Positions 43,419 to 51,882 of a stretch of 64,000 bases of DNA are shown here, piece after piece; positions within the stretch are counted from its first letter, which is position 1, and each line of letters begins with the position of its first letter. The DNA comes from ZC4RG20 sp963702105. Its GTDB lineage: Bacteria > Pseudomonadota > Gammaproteobacteria > Steroidobacterales > Rariloculaceae. The stretch lies in assembly GCA_963702105.1 (NCBI GenBank), contig OY969712.1, forward strand, positions 1,364,001 to 1,428,000, read 5' to 3'. Made by a program: the position numbers and the translations under genes. Below the pieces are notes generated by a model. The model searched no databases. It saw only the letters and a program-made list of their open reading frames with translations, and was not told where the DNA came from.

Positions 43419-45538
43419 GCGCCGTTATGCTGCCCGTGAGCCGCGGCCAGCTGCTCGGGCTCGGCACGCCCGTCCTCGTCCTGACGCTGCTCGGCATGAT
43501 GATCGTGCCGGTGCCGCCGTTCCTGCTCGACGTGTTCTTCACGTTCAACATCGCGCTCTCGCTCGTCGTGATCCTCATGGCCGTCTATACGCGGCGGCCG
43601 CTCGAGTTCAGCGTCTTCCCGAGTGTGCTGCTGCTCGCGACGCTGCTCAGGCTCGCGCTGAATATCGCCTCGACGCGCGTCGTGCTCCTCAACGGCTACA
43701 CGGGCACGGCCGCGGCCGGCCACGTCATCGAGTCCTTCGGCCAGTTCGTCATGGGCGGCAATTTCGCCGTCGGGCTGGCCGTGTTCGCGATTCTCGTGAT
43801 CATCAACTTCGTCGTCGTGACGAAGGGCGCGGGCCGCGTCTCCGAGGTCAGCGCGCGGTTCACTCTCGACGCGATGCCCGGCAAGCAGATGGCCATCGAC
43901 GCGGACTTGAACGCGGGCCTTATTACGCAGGACGAGGCGCGGCGCCGGCGCGAGGAGGTCGCGCAGGAGGCGGACTTCTACGGCGCGATGGACGGCGCGA
44001 GCAAGTTCGTGCGCGGCGACGCGGTCGCCGGCATCCTGATCCTCTTCATCAACATCCTGGGCGGGCTCGCGATCGGCATGGCCTCGCACGGCATGTCGCT
44101 TGCGGCTGCGTCGCACAACTACGTGCTGCTCACGATCGGCGACGGGCTCGTGGCGCAGGTGCCCTCGCTCGTGCTCTCGACGGCGACCGCCATCATCGTG
44201 ACGCGCACGTCCTCGGCACGGGACATGGGCGAGCAGGTCGTCGAGCAGCTGCTCAGCAACCCGCGGGCATTCTTCACCGTCGCCGGAGTGATCGGTGCCC
44301 TCGGCCTTGTGCCGGGCATGCCGAGCGCGGTGTTCCTGCTGCTCGCGGCCGTGCTCGGCGTCGTCGGCTGGGCCATTCGCAGGCGGGCCGCAGAGGCCGC
44401 GGCGCCGGCTGCGGAGCCCGCGCCGGAGGCGGCGGCCGCCGCCGAGAAGGAGCTCTCCTGGGACGACGTGCCGCCCGTCGATCTCATCGGGCTCGAGCTC
44501 GGGTTCAGGCTGATTCCGCTCGTCGAGCGGGCGGAGGGCGGGACGCTGCTCGCGCGCATCAAGGGCGTGCGGCGTAAGCTTTCGCAGGAGCTCGGCTTCC
44601 TGCTGCAGCCCGTTCACATCCGCGACAACCTCGATCTTGCGCCGACGGCGTATCGGCTGAGCCTGCTCGGCGTGCCCGTGGGACAGGGCGAGGTGCTGCC
44701 CGGTAAGGATCTCGCGATCAACCCGGGCAGAGTCTTCGGCACCGTCCCCGGAACGCCGACGCGCGACCCCGCTTTCGGCCTCGACGCCGTCTGGACGGAC
44801 CCGTCCGACCGCGACAAGGCGCAGTCGCTCGGCTACACGGTCGTGGACGGCGCGACCGTCATCGCGACGCACTTGAGCCGCGTGCTCAAGGAGCATGCCC
44901 ACGAGTTGCTGGGCCACGAGGAGGTCCAAGCCCTGCTCGACCTGCTCGCGCGCAATCATCCGAAGCTCGCGGAAAACCTGGTCCCGAAGACGCTCGAGCT
45001 CGGGGTCGTGCTCAAGGTGCTGCAGAACCTGCTGGCCGAGCAGGTGCCGGTGCGGGATCTGCGCAGCATCGCCGAGGCGCTCGCGCAGGCGGCGCCCAAG
45101 TCGAAGGACCCGGATGCGCTGACGGCGGCCGTGCGCGCTGCGCTCGGCCGCTCGATCGTTCAGCACATCGCGGGCGACGTCGAAGAGCTGCCGCTCGTCG
45201 CGCTCGACCCGGCGCTCGAGCAGATCCTGCACCAGGCCGTCACGCAGAACGGGGCGGCCGTCGAGCCCGGGCTCGCCGCGCGCCTTCAGCAGTCGCTGCG
45301 CGAGGTGGTGCGGCGCCAGGAGATGGAAGGGGACCCCTCGGTCCTCGTCGTCTCGCCCGAGATCCGGGCGTGGATCGCGCGTTGGCTCAGAAGCTCGATC
45401 CCGAGTTTGAACGTGCTGGCCTATACGGAAATTCCGGACAGTCGGCCCGTCAAAGTGGTCGCGACCGTCGGTCGCGAGAGTAGCGGGCCGGCCCTGCCGC
45501 AGAGCGGCGGGCATCCGGCTCAAGGAGTCGTTGCATGA
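43415..45538 (+). CDS. flhA: Flagellar biosynthesis protein FlhA
   Basis: FlhA is the nonameric export-gate protein that docks chaperone-substrate complexes and uses proton force. The 707-residue protein has eight N-terminal helices with the FHIPEP signature region (RLALNIASTRVVLLNGYTGT, GRVSEVSARFTLDAMPGKQM, AIDADLNAGLI) and a cytoplasmic C-domain (HLSRVLKEHAHELLGHEEVQ). It is coupled to flhB and flhF by 4-bp overlaps. Confidence 0.97.
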   Translation: MSAVMLPVSRGQLLGLGTPVLVLTLLGMMIVPVPPFLLDVFFTFNIALSLVVILMAVYTRRPLEFSVFPSVLLLATLLRLALNIASTRVVLLNGYTGTAAAGHVIESFGQFVMGGNFAVGLAVFAILVIINFVVVTKGAGRVSEVSARFTLDAMPGKQMAIDADLNAGLITQDEARRRREEVAQEADFYGAMDGASKFVRGDAVAGILILFINILGGLAIGMASHGMSLAAASHNYVLLTIGDGLVAQVPSLVLSTATAIIVTRTSSARDMGEQVVEQLLSNPRAFFTVAGVIGALGLVPGMPSAVFLLLAAVLGVVGWAIRRRAAEAAAPAAEPAPEAAAAAEKELSWDDVPPVDLIGLELGFRLIPLVERAEGGTLLARIKGVRRKLSQELGFLLQPVHIRDNLDLAPTAYRLSLLGVPVGQGEVLPGKDLAINPGRVFGTVPGTPTRDPAFGLDAVWTDPSDRDKAQSLGYTVVDGATVIATHLSRVLKEHAHELLGHEEVQALLDLLARNHPKLAENLVPKTLELGVVLKVLQNLLAEQVPVRDLRSIAEALAQAAPKSKDPDALTAAVRAALGRSIVQHIAGDVEELPLVALDPALEQILHQAVTQNGAAVEPGLAARLQQSLREVVRRQEMEGDPSVLVVSPEIRAWIARWLRSSIPSLNVLAYTEIPDSRPVKVVATVGRESSGPALPQSGGHPAQGVVA

Positions 45539-46995
45539 ACATAAAAAGATTCATCGCGCCCGATATGCGGCGCGCGATCCAGCAGGTGCGCAGCGAGCAC
45601 GGGCCCGACGCGGTGATCCTCTCGAGCCGCTCGACCGACGGCGGCGTCGAGATCATTGCGGCCGTCGATTACGACCAGGATCTGCTGGCGCGCATGCTGC
45701 CGGGGCTCGCGGGCGGGACGGGCGCCACGGGCGCCACGGGCGGCGCCGGGGTGTCCGGCGCGCGGCGGTCGAAGGCGGGTGAGGGCGCGGCTGCCGGCGA
45801 CGAAGATCTCGATGGGCGCGATGGCGCGGTGGCGGCGGCCGGAACGCATCCGGCGGATGCGCCGGATGCGCCGGATGCGCCGGATGCGGCGGGTGGGGCG
45901 GGTGCAACCGGTGCGGCCGGTGGGGCCGGTACGGCCGAATCCGTCGTAGAGGCGGCGCCGGAAGAAAAGGCGCGCGTAGACGCGGCGCGAGAAGAAGCGG
46001 GGCGAGTAGACGCGGGGCGAGTGGACGCGGGGCGAGTGGACGCGACGCCCGCGCTCGCGGCCATGCAGTCCGAGCTCAAGCTCCTGAAGGGTATGCTGCG
46101 CGAGCAGTTCTCGCGGCTCACGTGGGCCGACCTCAATACGTTCGACCCGGAGCGCGCGCTGCTGCAGCGCAAAGTCGAAGCACTCGACCTCTCGCCGGCG
46201 CTCGTCGAGGCGCTCGTCTCCGAGGCCGAGCACCGCGAAGAGCCGGCGCGGGCCTGGCGCGACGTCGTCTTCGGGCTCGGGCGGCGCCTGCAGGTGCTGC
46301 GTGAGGATCCGCTCGATCACGGCGGCGTCTTCGCGCTCGTCGGGCCGACCGGCGTCGGCAAGACGACGACGATCGCGAAGCTCGCGGCCCGGCACTGCCT
46401 GCGTTACGGCGCGGACTCGCTTGCGCTCATCACGTTGGACAACTACCGCGTCGGGGCGCAGCGTCAGCTCGACGCTTTCGGCGCGATCCTCGGCGTTCCC
46501 GTGCGCCGCGCGCAGACGGCACAGGCGCTCGAGACGCTGCTCGATGACGTCGCCGACCGCCGCCTCGTGCTCATCGACACGGCGGGCCTGGCGCCCGCCG
46601 ATCCGCGGCTCGAAGACTGCCTCGAGCAGCTCGAGTGCGCAGCGGGCATCCAACGCTATCTCGTGCTCGCGGCCACGATGCAGGCCGGCGTCATGCGCGA
46701 CGCGGCGGAACGCTTCGGGGTCGGCGGGCTCGCCGGCATCGTGCTGACCAAGCTCGACGAGGTCCGGGGGCTCGGTCCGGCGCTCAGCGTGCTCATCGAG
46801 ACGGGGCTGCCGGTTGCCTGGCTCAGCGAGGGGCAGCGCGTGCCGGAGGATCTCAGGCTCGCGCGCGTCGCGTATCTATTGAAGTGGGCCGCCGCGGCCG
46901 GCGCGCTCGAGCCGGAGCCCGCGCGCGCCTTCGCCGCGGTGCCCTCAGCGTTCGGTGCCATGGCGCAAGGGAGGGCCGTGCATGCAGCCGTTTGA
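45535..46995 (+). CDS. flhF: Polar flagellum GTPase FlhF
   Basis: FlhF is an SRP-type GTPase that fixes the site of the flagellum at the pole. The 486-residue product has the N-terminal B domain (MNIKRFIAPDMRRAIQQVRS), a long repetitive linker (about 60-175), and the NG domain with G1 GPTGVGKTTTIAKLA, the DTAGLAPADPR G3 region and TKLDE G4. The linker contains three separate tandem repeats and is longer than usual. It overlaps flhA by 4 bp and fleN by 14 bp. Confidence 0.95.
   Translation: MNIKRFIAPDMRRAIQQVRSEHGPDAVILSSRSTDGGVEIIAAVDYDQDLLARMLPGLAGGTGATGATGGAGVSGARRSKAGEGAAAGDEDLDGRDGAVAAAGTHPADAPDAPDAPDAAGGAGATGAAGGAGTAESVVEAAPEEKARVDAAREEAGRVDAGRVDAGRVDATPALAAMQSELKLLKGMLREQFSRLTWADLNTFDPERALLQRKVEALDLSPALVEALVSEAEHREEPARAWRDVVFGLGRRLQVLREDPLDHGGVFALVGPTGVGKTTTIAKLAARHCLRYGADSLALITLDNYRVGAQRQLDAFGAILGVPVRRAQTAQALETLLDDVADRRLVLIDTAGLAPADPRLEDCLEQLECAAGIQRYLVLAATMQAGVMRDAAERFGVGGLAGIVLTKLDEVRGLGPALSVLIETGLPVAWLSEGQRVPEDLRLARVAYLLKWAAAAGALEPEPARAFAAVPSAFGAMAQGRAVHAAV
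45852..46044. repeat. Three kinds of tandem repeat in the flhF linker
   Basis: A 9-bp repeat (GCGGATGCGCCG pattern, about 45852-45887) gives (PDA)n. A Gly/Ala-coding stretch (GCCGGT units, about 45900-45933) follows. Three 15-bp units of GGGCGAGTGGACGCG lie at 46000-46014, 46015-46029 and 46030-46044, coding (GRVDA)3. Confidence 0.8.
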
Positions 46996-47914
46996 GGATC
47001 AGGCCGCGGGATTGCGGCGGATCGCGGGGGCGCAACCCGTCAAGGTCCTCGCCGTCGCGAGCGGCAAGGGCGGCGTCGGCAAGACGCACGTGGCCGTGAA
47101 TCTCTCGGTCGCGCTGGCGCAGTCGGGGCGCGCGACGCTGCTGCTCGACGCGGATCTCGGGCTCGCGAACGTGGACGTGCTGCTGGGCCTCAGGCCCGCT
47201 GCGAATCTCGAGCACGTGCTCGCCGGCGAGCTGGCGCTCGAGGAGGTCGTCCTCGAAGGCCCGGGCGGCCTCAAGATCGTGCCGGCCGCCTCGGGCGTCT
47301 CGCGGCTCGCGAGCCTGAGCCCGCTCGAGCAGAACGCGCTGATCGGAGCCTTCTCGAGCCTGCCGCTGAACGTCGAATGCATGGTCGTCGATACGGCGAC
47401 GGGCATCGACAGCGGCGTGCTCGGCTTTTGCGGCGCCGCGCACGAGGTCGTCGTCGTGGTCTGCGACGAGCCGGCCTCGATCACGGACGCCTACGCGGTC
47501 GTCAAGCTCGCTTCCCGCGAGCGTGGCGTCGAGCGCTTTCAGGTCCTCTGCAACAGGGTCCGGGACGCGGCTCACGGGCGGGCGCTGTTCAGAAAACTGC
47601 AAAGTGTCTGTGACCGATTTCTCGATGTCGCGCTCATGTATTTCGGCAGCGTGCCCGAGGACGAGGCGCTGCTGCGGGCCGTGCGCCAGCAGCGGGCCGT
47701 GGTAGACAAATATCCGGGCAGTCCCTCGGGCCGGGCATTCAAGGAGTTGGCGGTCCGTGCCGATAAGTGGGCTATAAGCGAGTCGGCGACCGCTCGACCG
47801 GTGTTCTTTCTCGAAAGGACGCTGGCGGCGAAGAAGGGGTCAGAGCCCTTTTTCGCCTCGAAAAAGGGCTCTGACCCCTTCTTCGGGGACCACCTCGGGA
47901 TCGGTGGGGCGTGA
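46982..47914 (+). CDS. fleN: Flagellar number regulator FleN (MinD-like ATPase) with added C-terminal tail
   Basis: FleN (FlhG) is a MinD-type ATPase that limits flagellar number, in Pseudomonas by restraining FleQ. The deviant Walker A (SGKGGVGKTHVAVNLSVAL), switch I/II region (LLLDADLGLANVDVLLGLRP) and VDTATGID motif are intact. GGGAGG favours ATG 46982. The C-terminus (about residues 283-302) is encoded by the second palindromic element and reads KKGSEPFFASKKGSDPFF, a tail foreign to the family. The product is 310 residues. It overlaps fliA by 4 bp. Confidence 0.93.
   Translation: MQPFEDQAAGLRRIAGAQPVKVLAVASGKGGVGKTHVAVNLSVALAQSGRATLLLDADLGLANVDVLLGLRPAANLEHVLAGELALEEVVLEGPGGLKIVPAASGVSRLASLSPLEQNALIGAFSSLPLNVECMVVDTATGIDSGVLGFCGAAHEVVVVVCDEPASITDAYAVVKLASRERGVERFQVLCNRVRDAAHGRALFRKLQSVCDRFLDVALMYFGSVPEDEALLRAVRQQRAVVDKYPGSPSGRAFKELAVRADKWAISESATARPVFFLERTLAAKKGSEPFFASKKGSDPFFGDHLGIGGA
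47829..47885. repeat. Perfect palindromic element (REP-like), copy 2, inside fleN
   Basis: Two 27-nt arms (47829-47855 and 47859-47885) are exact reverse complements around a 3-nt loop (CCT). The core AAGGGGTCAGAGCCCTTTTT equals that of copy 1 at 17798-17856. Here it is read in a different frame, in which each arm gives the peptide KKGS(E/D)PFF because the arm is itself nearly palindromic. Confidence 0.9.
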
Positions 47915-48642
47915 CCTTGTACGCCAAGGAAGCGCCCGACGAGAGCGAAATCCTCGTCGAACGGCACATGGCCCTGGTCAAGCGCATCGCGCACCACCTG
48001 CTCGGCAGGCTGCCGGCGACTGTCCAGGTCCAGGACTTGATTCAGGCAGGAGCCATGGGACTGCTCGAGGCGGCAAAGCAATACGACAGGCGGCACGGTG
48101 CGAGCTTCGAGACGTATGCGGGCATCCGCATCCGCGGTGCGATGCTCGACGAGGTCCGGCGGCTCGACTGGGCGCCGCGCTCGGCGCATCGCACGATGCG
48201 ACAGGTTTCCGACGCCTTGCGCAGCGTGGAGCTGCGGACGGGACGCGCGGCCACGGCGGCGGAAGCGGCCCAGGAGCTCGGCGTCGAGCTCGAAACGTAT
48301 CACCAGATGCTGCGCAAGGCCGTGGAGGCACGCGTGTTCAGCATCGAGGAGCTGGCGGGACCGGACGAGGACCCGGCGGAGCGGCTGGGCGGCAACGGCC
48401 TCGATCCGGCGGCCGAATGTCTGCGCGACGGGCTCGCCGAGGCTGTAGCGTCCGCCATCGAGGCGCTGCCCGAGCGCGAGCGTCTCGTGCTTTCCCTTTA
48501 CTACGACGAGGAGCTGAATCTACGCGAGATCGGCGAGGTGCTCGGCGTGACGGAGTCGCGCGTCTGCCAGATCCATGGGCAGGCGCTGGCCCGCCTGCGC
48601 GCGAAGCTCACGGATTGGAGCTACGAGGAAGCCGCGGTTTAG
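47911..48642 (+). CDS. fliA: RNA polymerase sigma factor FliA (sigma-28)
   Basis: FliA directs RNA polymerase to late flagellar promoters such as those at 11525, 23314 and 54679. The 243-residue protein has region 2 (HMALVKRIAHHLLGRLPATV, ASFETYAGIRIRGAMLDEVR), region 3, and region 4 with helix-turn-helix (LNLREIGEVLGVTESRVCQI). The GTG start at 47911 overlaps the fleN stop. Its inhibitor FlgM is at 11.2 kb. Confidence 0.96.
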   Translation: MTLYAKEAPDESEILVERHMALVKRIAHHLLGRLPATVQVQDLIQAGAMGLLEAAKQYDRRHGASFETYAGIRIRGAMLDEVRRLDWAPRSAHRTMRQVSDALRSVELRTGRAATAAEAAQELGVELETYHQMLRKAVEARVFSIEELAGPDEDPAERLGGNGLDPAAECLRDGLAEAVASAIEALPERERLVLSLYYDEELNLREIGEVLGVTESRVCQIHGQALARLRAKLTDWSYEEAAV

Positions 48643-48682
48643 GCAAGGCGGCCGCGGCGCGCCGCGATCGATACGGGCAGGC

Positions 48683-49423
48683 ATGGACATCCTCAGCGTC
48701 ATAGGCGTCATCCTCGGCCTCATCGCCATCCTCGGCGGCAGCATCCTCAAGGGCAGCGGCATCGCGGCGCTCTGGAGCAGCGCCGCGTTCGTCATCGTCA
48801 TCGTCGGCACGTTCTCGGCCGTGCTCGTACAGGTGCGCCTCAAGGTCTTCACGCACGCGTTCTCGATCGCGCGCTGGGTGTTCGTGACGCCGCTGGCCGA
48901 CGGCGAGAAGCTGCTCGAGCGCGTCGTCGCCTGGAGCCAGATCGCGCGACGCGACGGGCTGCTCGGGCTCGAGTCCATGGCCGAGCAGGAGACGGACGCG
49001 TTCATTCGTAAGGGCCTGCAGCTGCTTGCGGACGGCGCGGAACCGGAGACGATCCGGCACATCATGGACGTGGAGATCGCGAGCCGGGAGCATTTCGATC
49101 AGCAGGGTGCAAAGGTGTTCGAGAGCCTCGGAATCTACGCGCCGACGCTCGGCATCATCGGCGCCGTGCTGGGCCTGATTTCGGTCATGCAGCATCTCGC
49201 CGAGCCCGAGCACCTGGGCAAGGGCATCGCGACGGCCTTCGTCGCGACGATCTACGGGATCGCTTCGGCCAACATGCTGTTTCTGCCGATGGGCAACAAG
49301 CTCAAGGGCATCATTCAGCACATGGTCCAGCAGCGCGAGCTCGTCATCGACGGGCTCGTCGGCATCGCGAGAGGCGACAACCCGCGCAGCATAGAGACCA
49401 AGCTGCGCGGCTATCTGGTCTAG
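48683..49423 (+). CDS. motC: Flagellar motor stator protein MotC (MotA family)
   Basis: This is the proton-channel stator subunit of MotA type. The 246-residue product opens with MDILSVIGVILGLIAILGGS and has four transmembrane helices (LGIIGAVLGLISVMQHLAEP is the third). The cytoplasmic loop holds charged residues for FliG contact. It pairs with the next gene 10 bp downstream. In Pseudomonas the che genes precede it; here it follows fliA by 40 bp. Confidence 0.93.
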   Translation: MDILSVIGVILGLIAILGGSILKGSGIAALWSSAAFVIVIVGTFSAVLVQVRLKVFTHAFSIARWVFVTPLADGEKLLERVVAWSQIARRDGLLGLESMAEQETDAFIRKGLQLLADGAEPETIRHIMDVEIASREHFDQQGAKVFESLGIYAPTLGIIGAVLGLISVMQHLAEPEHLGKGIATAFVATIYGIASANMLFLPMGNKLKGIIQHMVQQRELVIDGLVGIARGDNPRSIETKLRGYLV

Positions 49424-49433
49424 GAGGTTTCAG

Positions 49434-50456
49434 GTGGCAAGACGCCGTCACGAAGAGGAGCATCAGAACCACGAGGCCTGGGCCATTCCCTACGGCGACC
49501 TCATAACGCTGCTGCTCGCGTTCTTCGTCGTCATGTACGCGCTCTCGACCGTCAATGCCGGCAAGTACCGCGTGCTCTCCGATTCGCTCGTAGCGGCGTT
49601 TCGGGGCGCGCCGAAGTCTCTCGAGCCGATCCAGGTCGGCCAGCTCTCCAGAGCCTTCAACAACGTGGAAACCGACAGGCCGAGGACCTTCGTGCCCATC
49701 GAACAGGAGGAGCTCATTGCCAACCTCGGGATGGACGGGACCGGCGCTTCGGCCCTGCAGCTCATGCAGACTTCGCAGCTTTCGGCCGACGACATGAAGC
49801 AGGCCGAGACGCAGATCTCCGAGATCGGCACGAAGATCTCCGCCGACCTCAAGTCGCTCATCGAGGCCGATCTCGTCAAGGTCCGGCAAGACCGGTTCTG
49901 GATCGAGATCCAGATGAAGACCAGCGTGCTGTTCCCCACCGCCAGTGCGGACATCAACGGCGCGGCGCTGCCGATCGTCCAGCGTCTCGGGCAGACGCTG
50001 GCGCACACGAATACCCGGATTCAGGTCGAGGGCCATACCGATTCGCAGCCCATCAGCACGCCGGCGTTTCCTTCGAACTGGGAGCTTTCGGCTGCGCGCG
50101 CGGCCACGGTCGTGCGCATGTTCGCGGCGGCGGGCGTCGAGCCGCAACGCCTGGCGGCCGTCGGCTTCGGCGAGTTTCGGCCGATCGCGGACAATTCGAC
50201 CGAAGCCGGCCGGGCCACGAACCGGCGCGTCGTCGTCGTGGTCGTGGCGGCTCCGAAGCCGCGCTTCGGTCCGCTCTCCATGAATGTCGGCGCGGCGACC
50301 GAGACCGGCGTGCCGGCCGGCGCCGCGCCGGCTTCCTCCCCGTCGCCGCGGCTGGCGCCGCGCGGGCCCGTCTCTCCCGCCGTACCGGCGCAGGAGACCG
50401 CTCCCCCGCCGCCGGCGCCAGCCGTAAGGGCCGATGGCAAGCCCGCGACCGGGTGA
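49434..50456 (+). CDS. motD: Flagellar motor stator protein MotD (MotB family)
   Basis: This is the stator subunit that anchors to peptidoglycan. The GTG start follows AGGAGG. The single helix carries the proton-binding Asp (YGDLITLLLAFFVVMYALS). The OmpA-like domain binds peptidoglycan (IQVEGHTDSQPISTPAFPSN, WELSAARAATVVRMF, GFGEFRPIADNST). A Pro/Ala-rich tail of about 60 residues ends the 340-residue protein. It forms a pair with motC. Confidence 0.93.
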   Translation: MARRRHEEEHQNHEAWAIPYGDLITLLLAFFVVMYALSTVNAGKYRVLSDSLVAAFRGAPKSLEPIQVGQLSRAFNNVETDRPRTFVPIEQEELIANLGMDGTGASALQLMQTSQLSADDMKQAETQISEIGTKISADLKSLIEADLVKVRQDRFWIEIQMKTSVLFPTASADINGAALPIVQRLGQTLAHTNTRIQVEGHTDSQPISTPAFPSNWELSAARAATVVRMFAAAGVEPQRLAAVGFGEFRPIADNSTEAGRATNRRVVVVVVAAPKPRFGPLSMNVGAATETGVPAGAAPASSPSPRLAPRGPVSPAVPAQETAPPPPAPAVRADGKPATG

Positions 50457-50531
50457 CGCGACGCGGGACATCGTTCATCATGCGCTCCGGCGGAGCGGCT
50501 GCATGACGCTGCGGGGAGTGGAGAGTCGCGT

Positions 50532-50963
50532 ATGACGATCGGCATCGATTCGAGCGAGCTCATCTATCTCGTGCTCGGCCCGGGTGCGCTGCTGCTCGGG
50601 GCCTTGCTGCTGCGCACGGATTTCCGGCTCAAGGCGCACTGCGAGGCGCTCGAGAAGCGCGTGGCCGAGGCCGAGGCGGAGCTCGAGGTTCTGCGCGGGG
50701 CGGTCGAGCGGGGCGCGGCCGGGGAGCGCGAGTTCGAGCTCGCGCGGCGCGTGGCGCTGCTCTCACGCCAGCAGGAGCAGCTCATGCTCAGGGATGCGGA
50801 GACGGGGCCTTATTTCCAGGCCGTGCGCCAGGCCGAGCGCGGCGCCGACGCCGATACCCTCGTTGAGGAGACGGGCGTGACGCGGGCCGAGGCCGAGCTC
50901 ATCGTCACGCTGCACGGTCCGGCTTCCCGGCGCGCCGAGGCGCCCGTCGCCGAGGACGATTGA
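50532..50963 (+). CDS. DUF2802 protein downstream of motCD
   Basis: This 143-residue protein has one N-terminal helix (LIYLVLGPGALLLGALLLRT), a coiled coil (EKRVAEAEAELEVLRGAVE), and a C-terminal DUF2802-type helix-turn segment (ARRVALLSRQQEQLMLRD, LVEETGVTRAEAELIVTLHG). Genes of this family close the che-mot region in Pseudomonas, so a link to motility or chemotaxis is likely but its task is unknown. Confidence 0.75.
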   Translation: MTIGIDSSELIYLVLGPGALLLGALLLRTDFRLKAHCEALEKRVAEAEAELEVLRGAVERGAAGEREFELARRVALLSRQQEQLMLRDAETGPYFQAVRQAERGADADTLVEETGVTRAEAELIVTLHGPASRRAEAPVAEDD

Positions 50964-50979
50964 GCCGACGCCGACGATC

Positions 50980-50995
50980 GAGCCGGCTCCGGCTC
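50980..50995. terminator. Short hairpin between convergent DUF2802 and HDOD genes
   Basis: GAGCCG-GCTC-CGGCTC forms a 6-bp stem with a 4-nt loop at the meeting point of two convergent genes. It has no T tract. Confidence 0.3.
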
Positions 50996-51000
50996 CTCGC

Positions 51001-51882
51001 TCAGCGCAGGATCTGTAGCAGCTCGTCGGCCATTTCCGGAAGCGCCGCCGCGGCCTGCTCGAGGTCCGCTGCCGTAAGGGCGAGCCGCTCGACCGCCCCT
51101 TGGTCCAGGCTCCGGCCCGCGGCGTCGAGAGCGAAGCCGAGCTCCGCCGTCTGCGCGACGTAGTCCGCGACGTGCACGATGCAGGCGAGCGCGGCCGCCT
51201 CTTCTGGACAGGCGCCGGGTACGTGATGCGTGCCGACCACCTCCGTGATCGCGACCGGCAGGCGCCAAAGCTCGCACAGACTGCGTCCGAAGTCGTGATG
51301 CGTGACGCCGAACACGGCTGTTTCGGCCTCGAGCGCGGCCTCCGTGCCGCCTTGCAGGCGCCGTCCGAGATCGGCGGCCTTGTCGCCCTCGGCCCGCATC
51401 TCGACCATGAAGCCGACATCGTGCAGAAGCCCGCCGAGAAAGGCCTCTTCGCCGTGCTCGCAATGCGCCAGGCCGGCGACGTGCTTGGCGGCGGCCGCGA
51501 CCGCAAGCGAATGCCGCCACAAGTGCTGCGCCGATACGCCGGCGCAGTCGCTGCCGCCGCGCAGCACGCGGCCGAGGCTCGTCGCGAGGGCGATGTTTTT
51601 CACGGCGGGCCCGCCGAGCCGCACGACCGCCCGCTGGATGGAAGCGATCTCCTTGTCCGCGCCGTAGAACGCGGAATTCACGACCTTGAGGATCTGCAGG
51701 CACAGCGCCGGATCCGTAGATACCACCTTCTCCAGCTCCGCCGCCGTGTAGTTGCCGCGCTCGATGACCTCGATGATGCGCAGCGTAACCTCGGGCAGCA
51801 TCGCAAAGCGCTTGAGCGCGACGGCCGAGACGAGGCGGCGGTGTTCGGTCGCATCGACTGCAGCGGCTGCGGCGTCGTTCAT
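51001..51882 (-). CDS. HDOD domain signalling protein
   Basis: HDOD proteins are HD-related, usually non-enzymatic scaffolds in c-di-GMP and motility signalling. The 293-residue product has the domain at about 20-215 (RFAMLPEVTLRIIEVIERGN, VVSTDPALCLQILKVVNSAF, LGGLLHDVGFMVEM with an HD pair). The ATG at 51882 overlaps the stop of the upstream GGDEF-EAL gene, so the two act as one operon; the longer frame to 52008 is a shadow. Confidence 0.88.
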   Translation of the reverse strand: MNDAAAAAVDATEHRRLVSAVALKRFAMLPEVTLRIIEVIERGNYTAAELEKVVSTDPALCLQILKVVNSAFYGADKEIASIQRAVVRLGGPAVKNIALATSLGRVLRGGSDCAGVSAQHLWRHSLAVAAAAKHVAGLAHCEHGEEAFLGGLLHDVGFMVEMRAEGDKAADLGRRLQGGTEAALEAETAVFGVTHHDFGRSLCELWRLPVAITEVVGTHHVPGACPEEAAALACIVHVADYVAQTAELGFALDAAGRSLDQGAVERLALTAADLEQAAAALPEMADELLQILR

